Source: Clostridiales bacterium UBA4821 (GTDB lineage Bacteria > Bacillota > Clostridia > Acetivibrionales > UBA4821). Taken from it: a stretch of DNA of 51,952 bases. This document shows positions 40,356 to 49,371 of this stretch, piece by piece. Within the stretch, counting starts at the first letter, position 1, and each line of letters begins with the position of its first letter. The stretch is taken from NCBI GenBank assembly GCA_002402315.1, contig DHFP01000147.1, positions 1-51,952 of the forward strand, given 5' to 3'. Under the pieces are notes generated by a model, which saw only the letters and a list, made by a program, of their open reading frames with translations, had not been told where the DNA came from and searched no databases. The translations under genes and the position numbers were made by a program.

Positions 40356-42065
40356 TCACGCAAAGCCGTATCTTCTCTCAGTCCCCTTTATTACTTGCGA
40401 GCAAAATTGCTCCCAAATACCGTACTCTATCGAAGCATACCTTATCAGTTCACACTGAAATACTGACTCACTTCCCTCGGGACATCGAATTATTCTAATT
40501 ATATCATTTTCTTGAGGATTTAGTGATGCCAGAACTTGTGAATAGAAATTGAAACTGGTTTTGCCTTCCTCCTGGTACAGATCTATCATATCAATCTGGC
40601 TGGCTGAAGGGTTCTCTACGTCTATAACCTTACATGACACCTGCCATTTTTTACTTTTCTTATTTCCCTTGCCTGCAGGATGAGTGAGAACATATTTATT
40701 TGGCCATCCCCAAAATTCAGGTGAAAAGTCTCTGGATGCTACCGGCATCCTTACTTCTCCGGATATTCCTCTTCCTTTCAGTTTGTTTATCTGTATAAAG
40801 AATGCATTAATTAAGCCATTATTGGATTTATTGAAACTTGACGCAATTATGAATTTCTTTTTGGCGGTTTCTTTAGGAGTCTCTTCAACTGTTTCCTCCT
40901 GCTGAACCTTTTGCCTTCTGGTACTCTTTTTAGTGCCTCTTGCCTTTATTAACATCAAGTCTTCTTCACTAATAGAAAGTGGCTGTCTCTCTTCCGCGTG
41001 CTCATCCAAATCTCCTGCATGGCTTTGCCGGTATAACATCTGCTCAATGTCAATAACTTTATACCCATTCATAAAGAAGGTCTCTTCGGGCTGATTGTTC
41101 ATATCAATGTCTTCATTTAAACCGGCCGCATCCTGCTCAGATACTTCGTCCATTGCCAGTTTATCAATGTTTTGAGCCGAAATAGATCCCAAATTATCAA
41201 TTTCTTCGATTTCAATGTCAACATCATCTTCGATTATGCCTGCTTCTTGCATCTGATCAAACTCGGGTTCCGGCTCTTTCTTGGACTTTTCTTTCCTTAC
41301 CGTACTTTTTTCTTCATTTACTATCCCGAGCTTTTCATTCAGGTTTTCAGCTGAATTAAGCGATACTTCGATAGAATCTCCAGTAGGCAGCTCTATGGAA
41401 AGCGATTCCAAATCTATATCCATATCACTTGTTACTTGCTCTTCAGCAGGTTCTTTCTTCTCTTTCTTTTTTAAACTTGCTTTTTTCTCCGACTCGGATA
41501 TAATTTCTCCATTATCTATTAATATGTTTATTAACTCTTCGGTTAAATCATTAGCTAAATCCTCTTTAGGATTCAGAAAGTTTGAAACCGAACATTTAAA
41601 GGCATCGTACTTATCTTTGTCACCATTTATTAAATCATAGGATACATGGACTACCAACTCATTATTTTTGTAAAGCCCACCCTCTGTAATATTCCCGGAA
41701 CTAATGAAGACGTCCGCTTTCTCGTTACCAGATTCAAAACAAAATATTTTAGCACCCAAGCTATTACCGTGTGTGTTCCTGAATATCCTGGCTTTACAAC
41801 CTAAACCCAGGATTTCTAACAGGGCCTCAGCCGAAGTCAAATAATTATTAATCCCTAAGATGAAATTTACCTCCACACCATTTTTAATTGCCTTTTTGAT
41901 TGAAGTCTTCAACTTATGAATCCCTGATAGTTTGGCAAAGGACGATACAAACCAAACTTTATTGTATACTGGTTTTTTTGACTTCAATAGTTGGCTAATC
42001 TTTTCCCCTAGAAAAAACGGGGTACCATTTACATCATATGGCTGAGTTATGAATCTTATTTCCAA
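40356..42065 (-). CDS. PLD-like protein with degenerate HKD motif and acidic linker
   Basis: A 569-residue protein. Residues 1-175 resemble a phospholipase D/nuclease-like domain (VWFVSSFAKLSGIHKLKT, ISSGNITEGGLYKNNELVV). The HKD motif is atypical: Lys 106 and Asn 125 are present but the His expected two residues before Lys is Gly (GAK); the nearest His is 99. Residues about 190-385 are a very acidic low-complexity linker. The C-terminal domain (about 395-569: GEVRMPVASRDFSPEFWGWP, QCELIRYASIEYG) recalls the B3-type DNA-binding half of NgoFVII-like PLD restriction enzymes; that likeness is tentative. TTG start with AAGGGG upstream. It ends just before smc. Function unknown; DNA-related by context. 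Confidence 0.7.
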   Translation of the reverse strand: MEIRFITQPYDVNGTPFFLGEKISQLLKSKKPVYNKVWFVSSFAKLSGIHKLKTSIKKAIKNGVEVNFILGINNYLTSAEALLEILGLGCKARIFRNTHGNSLGAKIFCFESGNEKADVFISSGNITEGGLYKNNELVVHVSYDLINGDKDKYDAFKCSVSNFLNPKEDLANDLTEELINILIDNGEIISESEKKASLKKKEKKEPAEEQVTSDMDIDLESLSIELPTGDSIEVSLNSAENLNEKLGIVNEEKSTVRKEKSKKEPEPEFDQMQEAGIIEDDVDIEIEEIDNLGSISAQNIDKLAMDEVSEQDAAGLNEDIDMNNQPEETFFMNGYKVIDIEQMLYRQSHAGDLDEHAEERQPLSISEEDLMLIKARGTKKSTRRQKVQQEETVEETPKETAKKKFIIASSFNKSNNGLINAFFIQINKLKGRGISGEVRMPVASRDFSPEFWGWPNKYVLTHPAGKGNKKSKKWQVSCKVIDVENPSASQIDMIDLYQEEGKTSFNFYSQVLASLNPQENDIIRIIRCPEGSESVFQCELIRYASIEYGIWEQFCSQVIKGTERRYGFA

Positions 42066-42156
42066 TCTACAAGACCCCTTCTGCTTATTATTAAATAATT
42101 AAATAACCATAATTATATTATAACTGTAATATGGGAAGAAAATAAAGAGGTGACAG

Positions 42157-42188
42157 AAAAAAAACCTGTTTCAAAGAAACAGGTTTTT
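42157..42188 (-). terminator. Strong terminator after spoVS
   Basis: AAAAACCTGTTT and AAACAGGTTTTTTT with a 5-nt loop and a T run on the minus strand, a few bases after the spoVS stop. It separates the rimO-to-spoVS series from the PLD-like/smc unit. Confidence 0.88.
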
Positions 42189-42196
42189 CAACTCTT

Positions 42197-42457
42197 TTAT
42201 CTAGGTTCAATAATAAATTTAATAGCTGTTCTTTCCTCTCCATCAATATTAACTTCTGAAAATGCCGGAACTGCTATAAGATCTATGCCATTAGGAGCAA
42301 CAAAACCTCTTGTTATGGCAATTGCTTTTACTGCCTGATTTACTGCACCGGCACCAACAGCTTGGATTTCGGCGCTATTATTATCTCTAAGAACTGCTGC
42401 TAGCGCGCCTGCTACTGACTTTGGCTGAGATTGAGCTGATACCTTTAGAATCTCCAT
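42197..42457 (-). CDS. spoVS: Stage V sporulation protein S
   Basis: An 86-residue Alba-like protein, the canonical SpoVS length: MEILKVSAQSQPKSVAGALA, then AVGAGAVNQAVKAIAITRGF and ERTAIKFIIEPR. In Bacillus, SpoVS affects septum formation and stage V progression and probably binds nucleic acid. The longest ORF starts at 42472; ATG 42457 has GGGGGG seven bases upstream and gives the conserved N-terminus. It is the last gene before the terminator, and marks the organism as a spore former. Confidence 0.93.
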   Translation of the reverse strand: MEILKVSAQSQPKSVAGALAAVLRDNNSAEIQAVGAGAVNQAVKAIAITRGFVAPNGIDLIAVPAFSEVNIDGEERTAIKFIIEPR

Positions 42458-42489
42458 TGTAATTCCCCCCATAATCTAGATTATTGTTG

Positions 42490-43575
42490 TTAAATTTGTT
42501 CTAGTATTTTAGTATTATTTAAAAAAGTATGTTCATCCAGAGTTAAGTTCTGATCTGCAATAATAATTACCACTTTACCTTTGTCTAAGTATGAATCACC
42601 AGTTACCATAATTTCGTTGAATCCATAATCAGCATACAACCTCTCTAAATTGCCTCTTTTGTGCCCCACTGTTATAGATACTTCCTTATTATTAACCTTG
42701 ATATCTAATTCCGTACTCCGTGTTATATCTACACTTCTTAACATATATGTAATCATTTCGAGCCTGAGTTCTGATTCGACTAGCTGCCTAAATGCCGGAT
42801 GGAATGGTCCTGCAACAACATCCTTTCCATAATTAATATTTTCTGTAACCTGTAAACCTAATCTAATTACATTTATACCATTCTTTTTAAATAATTTCAA
42901 TATTTGTTTTGATAATTCTACAGCTTCTTTGACGCTTAATGGCATATATTTTCCTTTTTTGTATATTTGTTCGAGTGGTGTATCCTTTACTACAAGTACA
43001 GGATATATCCTAACCACATCCGGCTCCAGTTCGATAAGCTGCTTTGCTGTCATAATATCTTTTTCAGGAGTATCCTCGGGAAGACCAATCATCATTTGAT
43101 GTCCAAGCTTAAAATCAAATTCTTTTATTAACCTGCTAGCTCTTATTACATCTAGGGAAGTATGTCCTCTGCAGCTTTGATCTAAGACTTCACTGTCCAT
43201 TGATTGAACTCCCAACTCTATTGTATTTATCCCAAAATGTTTAAGCATACTAAGTATTTCCCTGCTTATATAATCCGGTCTTGTTGAGAGCCTTATGCCC
43301 TGTATTTTCCCTGCCAGCAGGAAATCAAAAGCAGCTTTTAACAATTCTGCCTGTTTTTCAGTCTCAATGCCCGTAAAACTTCCACCATAAAAAGCTGCTT
43401 CTATAAATGCATTTTCGGGAAATGTATCCAGGTACCGGTTGATGATACTGCTTACATCAGAAGCAGTTACCTGTTTTTGTGCCCCGCTTATGCTCTTCTG
43501 ATTACAAAATATACATTGGTGAGGACATCCTGAATGGGGAACAAATATTGGGATTATATAGTGTCTTTCACTCAT
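42490..43575 (-). CDS. Elp3-like radical SAM protein
   Basis: A 361-residue radical SAM enzyme with the cluster motif PHSGCPHQCIFCNQ (CxxxCxxC) at about residues 10-22, then FYGGSFTGIE, RLSTRPDYI, ELGVQSMD and VRIYPVLVVKDTPLEQIYKKG, the pattern of the Elp3/MiaB-Nif B-like family between rnc and smc in clostridia. A tRNA or RNA modification role is suspected but no acetyltransferase domain is visible. The track start at 43737 lies inside rnc; ATG 43575 follows GGAGG and is 20 bp after the rnc stop, so it is used. Confidence 0.82.
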   Translation of the reverse strand: MSERHYIIPIFVPHSGCPHQCIFCNQKSISGAQKQVTASDVSSIINRYLDTFPENAFIEAAFYGGSFTGIETEKQAELLKAAFDFLLAGKIQGIRLSTRPDYISREILSMLKHFGINTIELGVQSMDSEVLDQSCRGHTSLDVIRASRLIKEFDFKLGHQMMIGLPEDTPEKDIMTAKQLIELEPDVVRIYPVLVVKDTPLEQIYKKGKYMPLSVKEAVELSKQILKLFKKNGINVIRLGLQVTENINYGKDVVAGPFHPAFRQLVESELRLEMITYMLRSVDITRSTELDIKVNNKEVSITVGHKRGNLERLYADYGFNEIMVTGDSYLDKGKVVIIIADQNLTLDEHTFLNNTKILEQI

Positions 43576-43594
43576 AGATAACCTCCACGCAACT

Positions 43595-44287
43595 TCAACT
43601 ATTAACTGTCTTAAGTGCATTTTCAGCTGCACGCTGTTCTGCTTCTTTTTTTGATTTTCCTTGTCCAACACCCATGATCTTGCCATTGCACTCGACCTGC
43701 ACGGAGAACTGTTTATTATGGTCGGGCCCAATCTCATTTACTACTTCATACTTAATCTTAACATCGCCTTTTTTCTGTAATTCTTCCTGGAGTTTGGTCT
43801 TGTAGTCCATTAACCCCAATCCCTTGGCTGACTTTTCAATTGTTTCTTCAACAAGCCTTAATACAAATGCTTCAGCCTGTTGATATCCTCCATCTATATA
43901 AATGGCAGCCACTATAGATTCAAAAGCATCCGACAATATAGAAGGCCTGTTTCTTCCTCCTGTTATTTCCTCACCTTTACCTAGTCTAATAAAATTTCCA
44001 ATATCTAAATCGACAGCCATCTCTTTTAATGCAGGTTCACATACAACACTAGCCCTTATTTTAGTCAACTGCCCTTCCGGCAAGTCGGGGCAGCTCAAAA
44101 ATATATGATTACTGACTATAAGGTTTAAAACACTATCCCCCAGGAATTCAAGCCGCTCATTGCTTGATACCCCTGCTGATTTGTTTTCATTTGCGTATGA
44201 ACTATGAGTTAGTGCTGTTTCTAAAATTTGAATATCTTTAAATAAATATCCCAGACTATCTTGAAAGACTACTAATCTGTCTCTCAT
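43595..44287 (-). CDS. rnc: Ribonuclease III
   Basis: A 230-residue double-strand-specific endoribonuclease that processes rRNA and structured RNAs. The catalytic signature NERLEFLGDSVLNL lies near residue 42 and further acidic residues in DAFESIVAAIYIDGG near 115; the double-stranded RNA-binding domain occupies about 155-228 (DYKTKLQEELQKKG, GKSKKEAEQRAAENAL). The ORF extends to a GTG at 44308, but ATG 44287 with GGAGG directly upstream is the better start. Lies 28 bp from thiI. Confidence 0.93.
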   Translation of the reverse strand: MRDRLVVFQDSLGYLFKDIQILETALTHSSYANENKSAGVSSNERLEFLGDSVLNLIVSNHIFLSCPDLPEGQLTKIRASVVCEPALKEMAVDLDIGNFIRLGKGEEITGGRNRPSILSDAFESIVAAIYIDGGYQQAEAFVLRLVEETIEKSAKGLGLMDYKTKLQEELQKKGDVKIKYEVVNEIGPDHNKQFSVQVECNGKIMGVGQGKSKKEAEQRAAENALKTVNS

Positions 44288-44314
44288 CTTAACCTCCAAA
44301 TTGGTCACAAATTT

Positions 44315-45481
44315 TTACACAATTTCAACAATCTCCGTATTTTGTATAGCTTGTGAAATTAGCCTTTCAATGTCGGTATGCCCCTCTGAAAGTTCTAGTT
44401 TTTCCAACCTTGGCTTGGTCTCGGGCCTCCTGGGTAGAAAGATTGTGCAGCAGTCCTCATAAGGAAGTATGGATGTTTCATATGTGTCTATCTTTCTAGC
44501 TAATGCTATAATTTCATTTTTATCCATACCTATAAGAGGCCTGAAAACAGGCATATTAACCACTGAGTCTGATGCCACCAAGCTCTGCATGGTCTGGCTT
44601 GCAACCTGGCCAAGGTTTTCTCCGGTAATCAGAGCACTGCAGCCGGATTCCCTTGCGATCCTTTCGGATATCCGCATCATAAACCTTCTCATAAGTATAG
44701 TCAGCTGTTCCTCCGGACATTTATCCCGTAATTCTACCTGTATCTCTGTAAATGGTACTATATGAAGCTTAAGTTTGCCCGCGTAAGATGATAGTATCTT
44801 GCATAGGTCTACAACCTTTTCCCTGGCCTTTGGCCCTGTGTATGGAGGACTGAAGAAATGTACTGCCTCCAGTTCTACCCCTCTTTTGGCAATCATCCAG
44901 CCTGCGGCAGGACTATCTATGCCCCCCGACACAAGCAGCATGGCCTTGCCGTTTGTTCCGGTGGGCATCCCCCCGTAGGCCTGTATTACTTCAGAATACA
45001 CATAAGAGTATTCTCTGACTTCAACATTAATAACTGAATCCGGCGAATTGACATCAACCGTTAAGTCCTTGAACTTGGACAATATATTTGCACCAACATC
45101 CCGGCTGATTTCCGGAGAAGTCAGAGGAAAGCTTTTGTCGCCTCTCTTACTTTCCACCTTGAATGTCTTTAGACCATGCATCCTCTGCATACATTTTTCA
45201 GCAGCCTGGAAAATGGCATCCATGTTTGATTCGACCTTTAATGCAGGACTTACCGATACTATACCGAACACCTTTAAAAGCTTCTCTATAAGCCTTGAGG
45301 TGTTCAGTTCCTCGTTCTCATCAAACGGTTCAATATAAATCCGGGCTTGCGAACGCCAGATTTTATATCTTTCATTCCTAAGAACAATTTTTATATTTTT
45401 TATTAATTTTTGTTCAAATATGGGTCTATTCAGTCCTTTTAAAATGATTTCCCCGTATCGTACCAGTATAACCTCTTGCAT
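44315..45481 (-). CDS. thiI: tRNA sulfurtransferase ThiI
   Basis: A 388-residue protein that adenylates and thiolates U8 of tRNA (4-thiouridine) and can supply sulfur for thiazole synthesis. N-terminal ferredoxin-like and THUMP domains (about residues 60-165) precede the PP-loop ATPase motif SGGIDSPAAGW (about 185) and later GENLGQVASQT. It lacks the C-terminal rhodanese domain of the E. coli enzyme, as in most Firmicutes, so sulfur transfer likely comes from the dedicated cysteine desulfurase encoded just upstream. DCCTIFLP near the C-terminus carries a Cys pair. In this genome thiI and iscS are separated only by a large inverted repeat. Confidence 0.92.
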   Translation of the reverse strand: MQEVILVRYGEIILKGLNRPIFEQKLIKNIKIVLRNERYKIWRSQARIYIEPFDENEELNTSRLIEKLLKVFGIVSVSPALKVESNMDAIFQAAEKCMQRMHGLKTFKVESKRGDKSFPLTSPEISRDVGANILSKFKDLTVDVNSPDSVINVEVREYSYVYSEVIQAYGGMPTGTNGKAMLLVSGGIDSPAAGWMIAKRGVELEAVHFFSPPYTGPKAREKVVDLCKILSSYAGKLKLHIVPFTEIQVELRDKCPEEQLTILMRRFMMRISERIARESGCSALITGENLGQVASQTMQSLVASDSVVNMPVFRPLIGMDKNEIIALARKIDTYETSILPYEDCCTIFLPRRPETKPRLEKLELSEGHTDIERLISQAIQNTEIVEIV

Positions 45482-45515
45482 ATTTCCTCCAATAATATCA
45501 TTTTTACTTGCGTTT

Positions 45516-45675
45516 AGGAATGATGAAATAATAAATTCCCATTTTTTAATCGGTTATTTTTCACCAGGACTTCGTTGTCGTCAGTTACAATAAAGCAATT
45601 ATTGCGCCTTCCTCCGCCTTGTCCTGACAAAAAATCCCTCGCTTAAAAATCGGGTTTTATTATTTCATCATTCCT
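45516..45675. repeat. 160-bp inverted-repeat element between iscS and thiI
   Basis: AGGAATGATGAAATAATAAA (45516-45535) is repeated as a perfect reverse complement at 45656-45675. Further inside, CCCATTTTTTAA pairs with TTAAAAATCGGG and CAGGAC with GTCCTG, so most of the 160 bp folds into one long imperfect hairpin with a central loop near 45570-45620. Its right end overlaps the last codons of iscS. There is no T-tract terminator. It resembles a small MITE-like element; no target duplication is obvious. Confidence 0.62.
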
Positions 45676-46822
45676 TAGCCAATAACTTTACGTTTTCTTT
45701 TATTGCCTCCAGACAGTAGTCTACCTCATCCTTATTATTATTAACAGAAAAGCTGAACCTCACTGAAGATTTTATCAGTTCTCTATCAATCCCCATAGAA
45801 ATGAGAACATGGCTTAATTCCCGCTTCCTAGACGAGCAGGCCGAGCCTGTTGAAACATAAATGCCTCTTTCCTCAAGTGCGTGCAGCATTACTTCTCCCG
45901 GTATGCCTTCAAATGATATATTAGCAATATGGGGTGCACTCTTATATTTGTCCATGGTTCCATTTAATGCAGCTCCCTGCACTTCTTCCATAACCCGTAA
46001 TATAAAGTAATTCTTCAAATCTCTTACTTTTGAAAAATGTCCGTACTTTCCTGACAAATTAATATCTACAGCTCTCCCTAAGGACCAAACCCCCGGCACA
46101 TTTTCAGTACCCGGCTTAATATAGTTTTCCTGTCCTCCACCGTGAAAAACAGGTTCCAATCTGGTGCCCTTTTTAATATAAAGTACGCCAATCCCCTTAA
46201 AGGCATTAATCTTATGCCCGCTGACCGAAATCAAGTTAATATCTTTGCAAATATTTTGCAGCGGCAGTTTACAGTAGGATTGAACTGCGTCAACATGCAG
46301 AATAAACTCATACCTTCTCTTTAAGCGTATTAGCTCTTCCAAAGGCTGAACAGCTCCAACCTCATTATTTACATGCATTATACTAACCAAAGTAACTTTG
46401 TCAGTCTGAATATATTTTTCCAGAATCTCTAGACTTATTATTCCGTCCTTATCTACAGGCAGATATTTAACCTTATGCCCCTGTTTTTCCAGATATCTGA
46501 ATACACCTAGTACCGAGGAGTGTTCAATCATAGATGTTATAATAGTTCCCAATCTTTTTTCATTAGCCCTGACTGCACCTAAAATTGCAATATTATTCGA
46601 TTCGGTCCCGCCAGACGTAAAAAATATTTCCCCCGAATTAACTCCAAGGGAATTTGCAACCTTTGATCTAGCATCTTTTAAAATCTTTTCCGAATCTAAT
46701 CCCTTATTATGCAGTGAAGATGGATTTCCGTAAGAATTACCAACAGTCTGTCCAACCTCTTCAAGTATATCATCAAACGGTCTTGTAGTAGCACTATTAT
46801 CAAGATAAACTTCTCTATTCAC
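45668..46822 (-). CDS. Cysteine desulfurase (IscS/NifS class)
   Basis: A 384-residue PLP enzyme that takes sulfur from cysteine. The PLP Lys is in SVSGHKINAFKGIG and the active-site Cys in STGSACSSRKRELS, the long-loop form typical of IscS/NifS-type proteins. Directly followed by thiI, it is the likely sulfur donor for s4U tRNA in this genome. The start is GTG, overlapping the stop of the preceding 108-residue gene by 4 bp (GTGA). Its final codons fall in the inverted repeat 45516-45675. Confidence 0.9.
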   Translation of the reverse strand: MNREVYLDNSATTRPFDDILEEVGQTVGNSYGNPSSLHNKGLDSEKILKDARSKVANSLGVNSGEIFFTSGGTESNNIAILGAVRANEKRLGTIITSMIEHSSVLGVFRYLEKQGHKVKYLPVDKDGIISLEILEKYIQTDKVTLVSIMHVNNEVGAVQPLEELIRLKRRYEFILHVDAVQSYCKLPLQNICKDINLISVSGHKINAFKGIGVLYIKKGTRLEPVFHGGGQENYIKPGTENVPGVWSLGRAVDINLSGKYGHFSKVRDLKNYFILRVMEEVQGAALNGTMDKYKSAPHIANISFEGIPGEVMLHALEERGIYVSTGSACSSRKRELSHVLISMGIDRELIKSSVRFSFSVNNNKDEVDYCLEAIKENVKLLAKE

Positions 46823-47145
46823 TGCTCTTCTCCTCTAGACATTTTTTCAATATTTGCCCTTACCCTGTACAAGTATATTAATGCTGATACCGGATTCTGT
46901 TTTATTTTTTCCATCATAACCTCAACTATATTCTTATATACCTTACTTCTCTCCAACTCATTTTCTATATACTTTATCTTATTTTCCAAACGAATATTGC
47001 TATTTCTAATTTCAAATAATATATCGTTCTGTTTCTTTACGATATCAGACAGCTGGTTTATTATCTCTTGAAATTTTTCTACCGTTAATTCACCATTCTC
47101 CTCAAAAGCTTTATTGAGATGATCCAGGATTTCTTGTAAAGTCAT
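46819..47145 (-). CDS. Hypothetical coiled-coil protein between pgsA and the cysteine desulfurase
   Basis: A 108-residue soluble helical protein (FQEIINQLSDIVKKQNDILF, NIRLENKIKYIENELERSKV) with heptad-like spacing, no Cys and no recognised domain. AGGAGG before ATG 47145 and the 4-bp overlap with the desulfurase gene show tight operon membership, 12 bp after pgsA. Function unknown. Confidence 0.6.
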   Translation of the reverse strand: MTLQEILDHLNKAFEENGELTVEKFQEIINQLSDIVKKQNDILFEIRNSNIRLENKIKYIENELERSKVYKNIVEVMMEKIKQNPVSALIYLYRVRANIEKMSRGEEQ

Positions 47146-47157
47146 GTTCTTTACCTC

Positions 47158-47724
47158 CTATTTCATTCCTGTTTTGATCACTTCCCTATTTTTATAAACG
47201 TAATCAAAGCCGGAATAGATTGTGATTATTACAGCAATAGCCATCGCAGCCGAATGAACAGGATAAACGAACAATTGCTTAAAAGGCTCCAAATCATGTA
47301 TAAGAACGGCTACTATCGCTACTATCTGCGTTATTGTTTTCAGTTTTCCCCAAATACTGGCTGCAATTACTACACCTTCACCAGCCGCTACAAGTCTGAC
47401 TCCGGTTACTATAAACTCCCTGCCAATTATTATTACAGCTACCCAGTAGGAAATCTCGTGTTTTTCAACCAACCAGATCAGCGCTGTAGTAACCAACAGC
47501 TTGTCAGCCAATGGGTCCAAAAACTTCCCCAGTGTTGTGACCTGCTGCCTTTTCCGTGCTATATACCCATCAATACCATCGGTACTGGCAGCTATAATAA
47601 AGATAGCGGCTGCAAGATACTTGCTCACGTCAAAATTTTCATATTTAATTTTTATAACCAGCGCCAAAACGAAGATAGGAACAAGTATTATTCTTGAAAG
47701 AGTTACTTTATTAGCAAGGTTCAT
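47158..47724 (-). CDS. pgsA: CDP-diacylglycerol-glycerol-3-phosphate 3-phosphatidyltransferase
   Basis: A 188-residue membrane enzyme making phosphatidylglycerophosphate, the first committed step of phosphatidylglycerol synthesis. The CDP-alcohol phosphatidyltransferase signature DGIDGYIARKR...GKFLDPLADK is intact near residue 48. Four to five membrane helices. It overlaps rimO by 14 bp with GGGAGG before ATG, so the two are translationally coupled. Confidence 0.93.
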   Translation of the reverse strand: MNLANKVTLSRIILVPIFVLALVIKIKYENFDVSKYLAAAIFIIAASTDGIDGYIARKRQQVTTLGKFLDPLADKLLVTTALIWLVEKHEISYWVAVIIIGREFIVTGVRLVAAGEGVVIAASIWGKLKTITQIVAIVAVLIHDLEPFKQLFVYPVHSAAMAIAVIITIYSGFDYVYKNREVIKTGMK

Positions 47725-49039
47725 GAACTACCCTCCCAGCTAAATCATATTGTGATGCTTTAGTAATCATAACATTTTCAAAATTGCCAGGCCTCAACTG
47801 TTTAGATGACTTAACATGGACTATACCATCTATCTCCGGCGCATCCCGATAAGTCCTGCCAAAATAATCGCTTCCTTGTATTTTCCCTTCAATAAGAACC
47901 TTTAGTGTTTGTCCAACCATTTGTTGGTTTCTGGATTTCGAAATTTGTCTCTGTATTTTCATAATCCTTGATTGCCTTGACTTTTTTACCTTGTAAGGTA
48001 CCTGTTCAGCAAATTTTGCTGCTTGAGTACCCTCTTCTTTTGAATATGTAAACGCACCAAGCCTATCAAACTTTATTTCTTCAATAAAGTTAACCAGTTT
48101 ATTGAAATCTTCCTCGGTTTCCCCTGGAAATCCGGCGATAACCGATGTCCTTATTGCTATTGACGGTATCCTTTCCCGAAGCTTGCCAATAACTTCTTTA
48201 ATCTGGGAGCTTGAACTTCTCCTGCCCATAGTGTTTAGTATTTTGTCACTTATATGCTGTATAGGAAAGTCTAAATACTTGCATATCTTATCCTCATCAG
48301 CTATTACTTCAATAAGCTCATCAGTTAGACTGTCAGGATATGCGTATAGAAATCTTATCCATTCAATTCCATCTATCCTGCACAGCTTGCTTAAAAGCTC
48401 TGCAAGTTTAGGTTCACCATAAATGTCAGCACCAAACCTTGTTGTATCCTGAGCGACTATAATCAGTTCTTTAACACCATGATTTTGAAGATGCCTGGCC
48501 TCTTCAAGTATATCATCAATACTTCTGCTTCTGAATGACCCCCTTATTGAAGGTATTACACAATATGAACATCTATTATCGCAGCCTTCAGCAATCTTAA
48601 GATATGAAATAAAAGGCGGCGTACTTCTAAGCCTATGAATATAATCATCTACAAATAACAGTCTCTTTTTATCATCATTCAGTTTTAGAAGACCATTGAT
48701 TATTTCAATAATCTGCGCATATTCTTTTATGCCGACAACAGCATCAACCTCAGGGATTTCCTTGTAAATCTCCTCTTTATATCTCTCAGCCAGACACCCG
48801 ATAACCATAAGAGCCCTGCATTTTCCCTTGGTCCTATGTTCAGCCATCTCCAGAATTGAATTAATTGATTCCTGCTTGGCTTTGTCAATAAACCCACAAG
48901 TATTGACAATTATTACGTCTGCATGTTCAGCATTGTTTATAATCTTGTACCCATACCCGGATAGGTTGCCTAATATTACTTCGGTGTCTACTAGATTTTT
49001 GGGACAGCCTAATGAAACAACTCCAATCTTAATATCCAA
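47711..49039 (-). CDS. rimO: Ribosomal protein uS12 methylthiotransferase RimO
   Basis: A 442-residue radical SAM methylthiotransferase that modifies an Asp of ribosomal protein S12. Three domains in order: N-terminal UPF0004 with Cys in SLGCPKN, NTCGF and GCLAERY; radical SAM with EGCDNRCSYCVIPSIRG (CxxxCxxC, about residue 150); C-terminal TRAM. Full length. The start is TTG at 49039 with GAGGAG upstream; no ATG gives the conserved KIGVVSLGC start. First gene of the rimO-pgsA-iscS-thiI-rnc series, 86 bp after the SbcD/half-SbcC operon on the same strand. Confidence 0.92.
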   Translation of the reverse strand: MDIKIGVVSLGCPKNLVDTEVILGNLSGYGYKIINNAEHADVIIVNTCGFIDKAKQESINSILEMAEHRTKGKCRALMVIGCLAERYKEEIYKEIPEVDAVVGIKEYAQIIEIINGLLKLNDDKKRLLFVDDYIHRLRSTPPFISYLKIAEGCDNRCSYCVIPSIRGSFRSRSIDDILEEARHLQNHGVKELIIVAQDTTRFGADIYGEPKLAELLSKLCRIDGIEWIRFLYAYPDSLTDELIEVIADEDKICKYLDFPIQHISDKILNTMGRRSSSSQIKEVIGKLRERIPSIAIRTSVIAGFPGETEEDFNKLVNFIEEIKFDRLGAFTYSKEEGTQAAKFAEQVPYKVKKSRQSRIMKIQRQISKSRNQQMVGQTLKVLIEGKIQGSDYFGRTYRDAPEIDGIVHVKSSKQLRPGNFENVMITKASQYDLAGRVVHEPC

Positions 49040-49125
49040 GATATTCGCTCCTCTTTAGTCCATTTTTATTCCTTCTAAAAATATATTACTTTTTACCAAT
49101 TAAATCAAGGCTATATTACTGATGA

Positions 49126-49371
49126 TTATGCTTCAACAGTGGGTAAAAGTTCCCGTGACTCACTTATCAGGGCATCGATTTCCTTTTGAATCTTTTCAAT
49201 TTCTTTATCAATATTCTCAGGCTCTAAGCCCATAGCTTTTATTTCTTTTACAACTTCTTCCTTCTGTTTATTTAGCTGTTCAAGTTTGGCTTCGGCACGG
49301 AATCTCATACTTTTAGCCTTCTCTAAATTATCTTTCAACTGGGATATTGTTTTCTCGTAGTCTATTGCCAT
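49126..49371 (-). CDS. Small coiled-coil partner of the half-SbcC protein
   Basis: An 81-residue protein that is almost all heptad coiled coil (QLKDNLEKAKSMRFRAEAKL, EQLNKQKEEVVKEIKAMG). No Cys, no ATPase motif. Its ATG overlaps the stop of the preceding ATPase gene (TAATG) and AAGGAGGGG is shared, so the two are translated together. It could be a coil partner that completes the arm of the truncated Rad50-like protein; this is inference. It does not contain the missing signature or Walker B motifs. Confidence 0.65.
   Translation of the reverse strand: MAIDYEKTISQLKDNLEKAKSMRFRAEAKLEQLNKQKEEVVKEIKAMGLEPENIDKEIEKIQKEIDALISESRELLPTVEA

Noticed and set aside
42490..43737. Long 415-residue form of the radical SAM gene
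   Set aside because: Its first 54 residues overlap rnc in another frame and do not resemble the family; ATG 43575 has GGAGG and the right N-terminus.
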